A DNA stretch of 21,923 nt, from positions 1 through 21,923 of the forward strand of contig DJAM01000161.1 of the NCBI GenBank assembly GCA_002429595.1, written 5' to 3'. Below, in pieces: positions 16,621 to 21,923 of the stretch. The stretch comes from Coxiellaceae bacterium UBA6002. GTDB taxonomy: Bacteria; Pseudomonadota; Gammaproteobacteria; UBA6002. Made by a program: the position numbers and the translations under genes. The notes below the pieces were generated by a model, which saw only the letters and a list, made by a program, of their open reading frames with translations, ran no database searches and was not told the origin of the DNA. Within the stretch, counting starts at the first letter, position 1; each line of letters starts with the position of its first letter.

Positions 16621-17393
16621 GACTGAGATTTCCCGATATAATTAATGAAAACTTTCTGCGCTTTATCTTCGGTCCCTACCCTTAATAATCCCTTAGCAAA
16701 AAGCTCATCAATGCGGTAGCCGTAAGATGTGGTGACATAATTCACCACCAATGGATGTTGTTGATCGTTCAATACGTAAAAGTTTGGAGCTGCATTTTGC
16801 TGTAAGTGCCGCATATGGATATAAACAGAAACGCCATCGTTATACACACAGTAAGGTGCCCAAGAAGGAATCTTTTGGAAGTGGGGTATTTTGACCTCAT
16901 AATGACTATCTACTCTTGTGTGTTCTTCCTCGTTACAAAACGTTTTTTTGCCATCACTAAATGCCACAATAGAGCTACCCTTTGCTTCTTCATTTGATAC
17001 CAGATTGATGTGGTAGGTTCTTCGATTCGTGGCAATGATGAGGTTGGTTTTAAGATGGCTTTCTTTAGGTTTGACTAGAACGTGCGTCAAAGGATCTGCA
17101 TCGGTGTTACTAACCATCACTTGGAATAACCATCTGGCCGTATCACCGGCGTTTAAACTTAAGATCGTTTCTCCGGGCAAAAGCCGAATATCCGTTAATA
17201 GTAAAGGCTGACAGGAAATACTGGCTTCTTTATAGCAAGGTAAATAAATAACATTACTTTCCAAAGTTTTTTTTGAATAATTTTTTGCTTGTAGTGTTAT
17301 AGGCTGTTGCAAAAGCAAGGTCTTTTGCGCACATCCTGACACGAGCATTGAAATAAGTAAGATTAAAAGTAAATAACTTTGTCGTTTTGCCAT
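16617..17393 (-). CDS. trbG: Conjugation outer-membrane core protein TrbG (VirB9), predicted lipoprotein
   Basis: This 258-residue protein is the VirB9/TrbG component. The N-terminus is a lipoprotein signal, SYLLLILLISMLVSGCAQ, with the modified Cys at 21. The N-terminal beta domain has LNAGDTARWLFQV, then VLVKPKESHLKTNLIIATNR and TYHINLVSN; the pattern K-P-x-x-x-x-L-x-T-N-L-x-I-x-T-N-R-R-x-Y is the hallmark of this family. The C-terminal domain has PSWAPYCVYNDGVSVYIHM, PNFYVLNDQQHPLVVNY and YRIDELFAKGLLRVG. A GGGGGGAG run lies just before ATG. An AT-rich 71-base gap separates it from trbF. An acylated TrbG is less usual, since a separate small lipoprotein commonly fills that role. Confidence 0.92.
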   Translation of the reverse strand: MAKRQSYLLLILLISMLVSGCAQKTLLLQQPITLQAKNYSKKTLESNVIYLPCYKEASISCQPLLLTDIRLLPGETILSLNAGDTARWLFQVMVSNTDADPLTHVLVKPKESHLKTNLIIATNRRTYHINLVSNEEAKGSSIVAFSDGKKTFCNEEEHTRVDSHYEVKIPHFQKIPSWAPYCVYNDGVSVYIHMRHLQQNAAPNFYVLNDQQHPLVVNYVTTSYGYRIDELFAKGLLRVGTEDKAQKVFINYIGKSQS

Positions 17394-17464
17394 GAGACTC
17401 CCCCCGTATTTTTTATTTTTTGTTTGTGTTATTTGTTATTCACTTTCTCTTTTATAAGTGACAA

Positions 17465-18175
17465 TTATTTTTGTTCGGCCCAACTGATATGCTGAATATA
17501 AATCCCTAAGGGATTGGAATTTAATAATTCAACATTTTTGACGGACAAATGCGCAATGGTGATTAAGGCTTCAAAACGAGTTTGTTTTAAAAGTTCGCCT
17601 TCACTACTTCGATGAATTTCTTCCCAATCTACTTGCCAGGTTTTACTTGATTTCTGCACCACACCTTTAATTTGGACTTCTACCAATTCTTGTTGACTCA
17701 CAACGAAGGGATTATTGTTTCGGTAATAGTCATCCAATAACTTGCGTGCAGGTGGTAAGCTCACGCTATAGACAAAATCAATAGAACGTTTTTCGGCAAA
17801 AGCATCTAGCATCACTGACCTTGCATTGACCAAGTAGTTTCTTAAAAAAGCATTGATCTCCAGCGGAGTAATAGTTTTCTCTTGATTTAAAAAACCGCCA
17901 TAGAGGGCATTACCCAGATCATCGACTTTGACGACATACGGCAAGTACTGTGATTTAAGCGACAGGAAAATAAGCCCCAGAACTAAAAAACTATTGGCTA
18001 ATAAGGCAAGACAAGCAATCCATCGCCACTGGGATTTAGCCTTTAGCGTATCACCCCATAACTCATTCCATTCTAACCGGGCTTTGAGATAAGGGTTTTG
18101 TGTGGCAGCAATTTGTGCAGCTAATTCTTGGTTATTGGTTGATAAAAGCTTTTTTAGTTTTTTCATTTTTTTCAC
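17465..18175 (-). CDS. trbF: Conjugation inner-membrane protein TrbF (VirB8)
   Basis: This 236-residue protein is a bitopic VirB8-class component. It has a Lys-rich N-terminus, then NPYLKARLEWNELWGDTLK (27-45; this Y-x-x-A-R-x-E-W-N-E-x-(W/Y)-G pattern is typical of TrbF), one membrane segment (about 52-72, WIACLALLANSFLVLGLIFL), and a periplasmic NTF2-like domain with QYLPYVVKVDDLGNA, INAFLRNYLVNARSVMLD and KTWQVDWEEIHRS. Translation starts at GTG, which overlaps the trbL stop as GTGA; an ATG three codons later is an alternative. Confidence 0.92.
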   Translation of the reverse strand: MKKMKKLKKLLSTNNQELAAQIAATQNPYLKARLEWNELWGDTLKAKSQWRWIACLALLANSFLVLGLIFLSLKSQYLPYVVKVDDLGNALYGGFLNQEKTITPLEINAFLRNYLVNARSVMLDAFAEKRSIDFVYSVSLPPARKLLDDYYRNNNPFVVSQQELVEVQIKGVVQKSSKTWQVDWEEIHRSSEGELLKQTRFEALITIAHLSVKNVELLNSNPLGIYIQHISWAEQK

Positions 18176-19161
18176 GGTTTATCCTTGTTTTGAGCGTTAT
18201 TCGTCTGATGATTGTTAGTAGAAGAGGTAGGTGTATGAGTAAAAGAAGAGGTAAAAGCCTGTGTGGCAGAAGCAGCACCTTTATTAATACTGGATGCCGT
18301 ATTGGAAATAACTGATGCACTTAACACGTTTCTTGCGCCAGGTACCATTTGAGCGGCGGCAAAAATTCCTGCAAAATTCGCACTGATACTACCACTTAAC
18401 AAATGAGCCGCTTTGTGTGGGATACTCCATGCGACAAAAAGAAAGATTAACGAGCCACCCATGACCTCCAAAAATGGCGCCATGCTGGTTAATCCACCGG
18501 CCACTATTAATTGACTCCAGGACTGCGCAAGATTTGCACCTACACCAACAATTAAATACAAAAAAAACAATTTGCAGCCGACGCTGATCGCGTAATTTAA
18601 AAACTTAACCGTAAAACCATTGGTCCAACGACTGCTGCCAAAACCTAAAAAAAGAACACCAGCACCTACCACGAGATACGATTCCACTAAGGTCACCACC
18701 AACTCGCCCGCGATAATGGCAAAGGAAAGCGCCGTAATTAAGGCCGCTATCGCACCCATAAAAAAACCTAAAAAATGAGTGAAGAGATTTTTGTCTTCCA
18801 AGGGCACTAACATACTGTTAGCGATGCTGATGCCTTGCGCGAAAAGACTGGAAGGATCGAGCTTGTCAATATGAGCCGCACCGCTACCAATTAACATAAA
18901 ACTTTTGATAATAGAAGGAATCCACACATGACCATGCAGCAGAACTGCATAAAAGAAACCAATAAAGACGATACGCTTTAAAAACTCCACCCATAAGGAA
19001 CCCATGTCTTGTTTTTCAAGCGCGAAGCTTAAGCCCGACCAGGCAATCTCGATCACCGCTAAAGTTGCAAATAAATGATTTGCGATCGGAAAGAGATACT
19101 GGTACCAACCGGCGGTAGCCGCCGCATATTGGGTGGTGATATCATTTAAAATCGCTGTCAT
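18172..19161 (-). CDS. trbL: Conjugation polytopic membrane protein TrbL (VirB6)
   Basis: This 329-residue protein is the VirB6/TrbL inner-membrane channel component. Hydrophobic segments include IANHLFATLAVIEIAWSGLS, RIVFIGFFYAVLLHG, FLGFFMGAIAALITALSFAI, SYLVVGAGVLFLGFGSSRW, LFFLYLIVGVGANLA and MGGSLIFLFVAWSIP. F-L-G-F-G-(G/S)-S-R-W-T is highly typical of TrbL. The C-terminal tail (about 280-329) is rich in Ser, Thr, Ala and Asn, as is usual in TrbL. It follows trbJ by 12 bases and overlaps trbF by four. The A/G-rich tract before ATG is a weak ribosome-binding site, so translation may depend on trbJ. Confidence 0.92.
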   Translation of the reverse strand: MTAILNDITTQYAAATAGWYQYLFPIANHLFATLAVIEIAWSGLSFALEKQDMGSLWVEFLKRIVFIGFFYAVLLHGHVWIPSIIKSFMLIGSGAAHIDKLDPSSLFAQGISIANSMLVPLEDKNLFTHFLGFFMGAIAALITALSFAIIAGELVVTLVESYLVVGAGVLFLGFGSSRWTNGFTVKFLNYAISVGCKLFFLYLIVGVGANLAQSWSQLIVAGGLTSMAPFLEVMGGSLIFLFVAWSIPHKAAHLLSGSISANFAGIFAAAQMVPGARNVLSASVISNTASSINKGAASATQAFTSSFTHTPTSSTNNHQTNNAQNKDKP

Positions 19162-19173
19162 CTTTTTTTTCTT

Positions 19174-19896
19174 TTAAGGGAGTTGTGGAAATTCAGTCAC
19201 ACCAAAGCCAGTGTGTCCGTCATAACGCTTAAAGCTCACTTGGCTATGTTGAATCCAGTCATGCAGGCTTGCTTGTTCGGCTTGTTCTTTTTGCAGTTGA
19301 TACGCCATAAAGGCATTTTGACTGCTGGCTTGATTTAAGAGGACTTGACGCAGCTTTTGCATCTGACCAATTTGTTCTAATTGAAGTCGGTGCGCTGTTT
19401 GTTGTGCTTCGATATTCCCTTCGCTACTGTCGCTTTGTTGCTGAAGTAATTTGAGTGCTTGATGCTCATCTTCAAACAGTTTGCCTTGTAGGGATAAAGC
19501 AGTCATTGAGTTCTTCAACGTATCTCGCGTGCTTCCTGACCATTGACCATACGCTTGATGATAATCTTTCGTCGCTGAAAGTCCGGGAAAAGTTTTATCA
19601 AACACTTTATCGACATTATCCAATCCATATGAAAGTGATTGCCCTTGACTTGATAGATGAGCCAGTTGACTTAAAATTTGATGATTTCCTTCAAAGGGAT
19701 GTGAACTTAGTTTTTTAAGATTTTGCACTTCGCATTTCAATTGTTCTGCTTGATTAATTAAGGATTGAATCGAGTTTTTAGCCGTAATCGTATTTTGAAT
19801 CACATCATAAGGATCATAAACGATGGGTAATATCGCAAAGCTTTGACAGGAGTAAACCACTGCAGAGACTAACAAAAATGCTTTTATTTTTTTCAT
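19174..19896 (-). CDS. trbJ: Conjugation protein TrbJ (VirB5-like, periplasmic)
   Basis: This 240-residue protein has a Sec signal peptide (1-21, IKAFLLVSAVVYSCQSFA) followed by ILPIVYDPYDVIQNTITAKN. The phrase V-Y-D-P-x-N/D at the mature N-terminus, then a long helical region with Q-x-x-x-Q-x-x-x-L-x-N-L, is characteristic of TrbJ. Later parts are Gln-rich helices (EAQQTAHRLQLEQIGQMQKL). TrbJ acts in the periplasm in pilus assembly and prevention of non-productive pairing in related systems. AGAGG lies nine bases before ATG, and trbE ends 20 bases upstream. Confidence 0.9.
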   Translation of the reverse strand: MKKIKAFLLVSAVVYSCQSFAILPIVYDPYDVIQNTITAKNSIQSLINQAEQLKCEVQNLKKLSSHPFEGNHQILSQLAHLSSQGQSLSYGLDNVDKVFDKTFPGLSATKDYHQAYGQWSGSTRDTLKNSMTALSLQGKLFEDEHQALKLLQQQSDSSEGNIEAQQTAHRLQLEQIGQMQKLRQVLLNQASSQNAFMAYQLQKEQAEQASLHDWIQHSQVSFKRYDGHTGFGVTEFPQLP

Positions 19897-19916
19897 AATA
19901 CATAACCTCTTATTTT

Positions 19917-21923
19917 TTAAGGTTGATTTAAAGCGGCTATCCGATTGGCCTCCTGGATCAATCCTTTTTCATTGAAATACTGCGGTACCCACTGCTCTTG
20001 ATATTGCGCTTTTAATTGCAAAATATGTTGCCGTTCTTCTATCGTGGTACTTTCCATTAACGTTAAAAAAGTTTTCGACAACACAAGATCCATCAAGCGA
20101 TTACCGAGTGGTGACATCAAAAAATAATCTTGTTTGGGCGTACTCTGTGCAATTAACTGCAAGTGTTGCTCCGTTAATCCTAGCTCTTGGTAGAGCGCTT
20201 GGTTATAGGGAGCAAGGGCATTGATGTTGGGTAAAAAAATACGTGTCGGACAACTGTTTAACAAAATGGCTTTGCTAGGAGCGGCATGAACTTCAGCTAA
20301 ACTCTGTGTCACAAAGATAACTGACGTATTGTGTTTACGGCATTCCCGCAACCACACTTCTAACTGTGCTCCAAAGTAACCTTTTAAAAAACGATGACCT
20401 TCTTCAATGATAATCAATGATGGTTTGTTCACAGCCAAACGTTGATTGATTTGATGAAAAAGATAATTTAAAACTGGGATGGCAAACTTTTCTTCTTTAT
20501 TTAATAACTGCTGCATTTCAAATACATGTAAAAAACCCGAAGCAAAATCATCCTGCTCTGCATCTAATAACTGACCCATTGCACCACTTAAGGTATAAAA
20601 TTCTAACGAGAGCTTTAATTCAGGGTGTTGCAAACTCGTTTGCAAATCACTTAACGTTGGATGAGCTTTGATACGAAGCCGCAAGAGACTGTCGCGAATT
20701 TCTGCGCGATGCAGGGGTGTTATGGCTAATCCCTGTGATTCATACAGTGTCTCTAACCACTCACAAGCCCAATCCATCTCGCTGTCATTGGTGATATTCT
20801 GTAAAGGGGCAAAACAGAGTCCATCATTCGCAATATCATAATGACTACCGCCTAACGCATGACAAAGCGTAAAGCTCGAATACCCCTTATCAAACATGAA
20901 AATCTGGGCACTGGGATAACGTAAGTGTTGTGTCATTAAAAAGCCAAGCAAGGTACTTTTACCACTGCCAGTATCGCCAATCACTAAGGTGTGACCAACA
21001 TCATCCACATGCAAACTGCAAGAAAACGGTGTTTTACCTTGCGTTTGGGCATAAAAAAGTGGTGGACTCTGCCGCAGATAATAGGGACAAGGATGGGTAA
21101 CTTGTCCTTTCCAAATTGCATTTAACGACAAAAAATCGGCTAAATTTAAGGTGGAGAGTATTGGTTTTCGAATATTTTGATAGCCATGTCCTGGTAAACT
21201 TCCCAAATATGCTTCGATGGCATTAATAGTTTCAACACGAGGTGTAAAGCCTCGACTTTCTAAAAGCTTAAATAACAGCTTGATGCACTCCTCAAGTTGC
21301 TCCTCTTCTTTTTCCATCAGGATGAAGCTACAGGTAAGATAGCCACTTCCCATTGCGCCGGAATCAACGGCATGCAAGGCTTGATCGGCATCCTGAGTCA
21401 TTGCTAAGGCATCTTGATCCAAGAACCCCTGTGCATGACTTTGGAAGATTTCTTTGATCAAGCCGGTAAACCCAAAACGTTTTTGAAACCAATAGCGCCG
21501 ACGTTTTTTGAGCTCACCACCCGCCTTCAAACTCCCCATAAAGATAAAACGAAGTGAAAAGCGAAAAGCGATGGGTAATTCACTTAAGGCTTGTAACATT
21601 CCTGTCGTACTTTCTAAGGGAAAACTGTTGATGGCAACTACAGCGATATGCTTCTCACCCACTTGAGGAGCAAAGCCCCCCAGAAAATCTTGAGTTGATA
21701 AGTATTGATCCAGATAAAAAGGCACCTTGGGTGTTTTAATGGCATGCGGTAATCCGCTCAAGCAGAAATGACAATGACTCAATAACTGATCACTTTTAAG
21801 TGGCTTCATGGTTAGAATCTTCGACAAAGCATTTTGGAACTGAGTACACTTGGTCTTAAAATGAAGCAGCCCTTCTTCTAGGGCAGATTCGGATTTTTCC
21901 CCTGCCATAAAAAAGCGTTGAAA
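19917..21923 (-). CDS. trbE: Conjugation ATPase TrbE (VirB4), 5' end beyond window
   Basis: The frame is open to the window edge; bases 21923-21909 encode FQRFF before the first visible Met, so roughly the first 100-150 residues of a TrbE of about 800 are missing and the Met at 21908 is internal. The visible 668 residues contain the CagE/TrbE/VirB4 N-terminal domain (for example HIAVVAINSFPLESTTGMLQ and GSGYLTCSFILMEKEEE) and the ATPase: Walker A LVIGDTGSGKSTLLGFL, then QIFMFDKGYSSF, then Walker B SLIIIEEGHRFL, followed by WLRECRKHNTSVIFVTQSL. This last order is typical of VirB4. The usual Asp-Glu of Walker B is Glu-Glu here. The enzyme drives pilus assembly at the inner membrane. Upstream trbB, trbC and trbD are expected outside the window. 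Confidence 0.93.
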   Translation of the reverse strand, partial: FQRFFMAGEKSESALEEGLLHFKTKCTQFQNALSKILTMKPLKSDQLLSHCHFCLSGLPHAIKTPKVPFYLDQYLSTQDFLGGFAPQVGEKHIAVVAINSFPLESTTGMLQALSELPIAFRFSLRFIFMGSLKAGGELKKRRRYWFQKRFGFTGLIKEIFQSHAQGFLDQDALAMTQDADQALHAVDSGAMGSGYLTCSFILMEKEEEQLEECIKLLFKLLESRGFTPRVETINAIEAYLGSLPGHGYQNIRKPILSTLNLADFLSLNAIWKGQVTHPCPYYLRQSPPLFYAQTQGKTPFSCSLHVDDVGHTLVIGDTGSGKSTLLGFLMTQHLRYPSAQIFMFDKGYSSFTLCHALGGSHYDIANDGLCFAPLQNITNDSEMDWACEWLETLYESQGLAITPLHRAEIRDSLLRLRIKAHPTLSDLQTSLQHPELKLSLEFYTLSGAMGQLLDAEQDDFASGFLHVFEMQQLLNKEEKFAIPVLNYLFHQINQRLAVNKPSLIIIEEGHRFLKGYFGAQLEVWLRECRKHNTSVIFVTQSLAEVHAAPSKAILLNSCPTRIFLPNINALAPYNQALYQELGLTEQHLQLIAQSTPKQDYFLMSPLGNRLMDLVLSKTFLTLMESTTIEERQHILQLKAQYQEQWVPQYFNEKGLIQEANRIAALNQP

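Noticed and set aside
18132..18320. 62-residue ORF at the trbL/trbF junction
   Set aside because: Out-of-frame shadow of the low-complexity TrbL tail and the trbF start.

Overview
The window is AT-rich bacterial DNA with densely packed Gram-negative genes. A P-type (Trb) conjugation operon, decayed single-Cache-domain genes and a giant repeat-protein gene with no signal peptide together suggest a gammaproteobacterium, most likely Legionella or a relative in the Legionellales. This assignment rests on gene content and codon style only; no rRNA or other marker gene is present.

Region 1 (1-8090, minus strand) is a two-gene unit. A consensus-like sigma-70 promoter (8061-8090) precedes a small membrane/coiled-coil protein (start probably TTG at 7903). 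This is followed 22 bases later by a giant ORF that begins at 7233 and is still open at base 1 (2411 codons visible). The giant protein is built of short beta-strand repeats like those of filamentous haemagglutinins. It carries eight related repeats of 55-69 residues, several with a cysteine at the same place, but no export signal.

Region 2 (about 8090-12830) is an accessory patch with much gene decay. Two related single-Cache-domain genes, both ruined by frameshifts and stops, lie in opposite orientations (8586-8940 plus, 10444-10919 minus). Between them are an intact GNAT acetyltransferase, a 21-residue stump of a VOC/glyoxalase protein and a small ABM-type monooxygenase with a TTG start. 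Next, on the minus strand, come a second GNAT and an Lrp/AsnC-family regulator. Unrecognised coding remnants lie at 8956-9153 and 12652-12822.

Region 3 (12837-21923, minus strand) is the distal half of a conjugation module. In transcription order it reads trbE (5' end outside the window), trbJ, trbL, trbF, trbG, trbI, a 411-base gap with a nested palindrome, a Replic_Relax-type DNA-processing protein, and a VirD4/TraG-class coupling ATPase. Four-base overlaps (trbL/trbF, trbG/trbI) and a 14-base overlap (Replic_Relax/coupling protein) indicate translational coupling. TrbE powers assembly; TrbJ, TrbL and TrbF form inner-membrane and periplasmic parts; TrbG and TrbI form the envelope-spanning core; and the coupling protein delivers DNA. 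trbB, trbC and trbD are expected just beyond base 21923. No relaxase or integrase lies inside the window.
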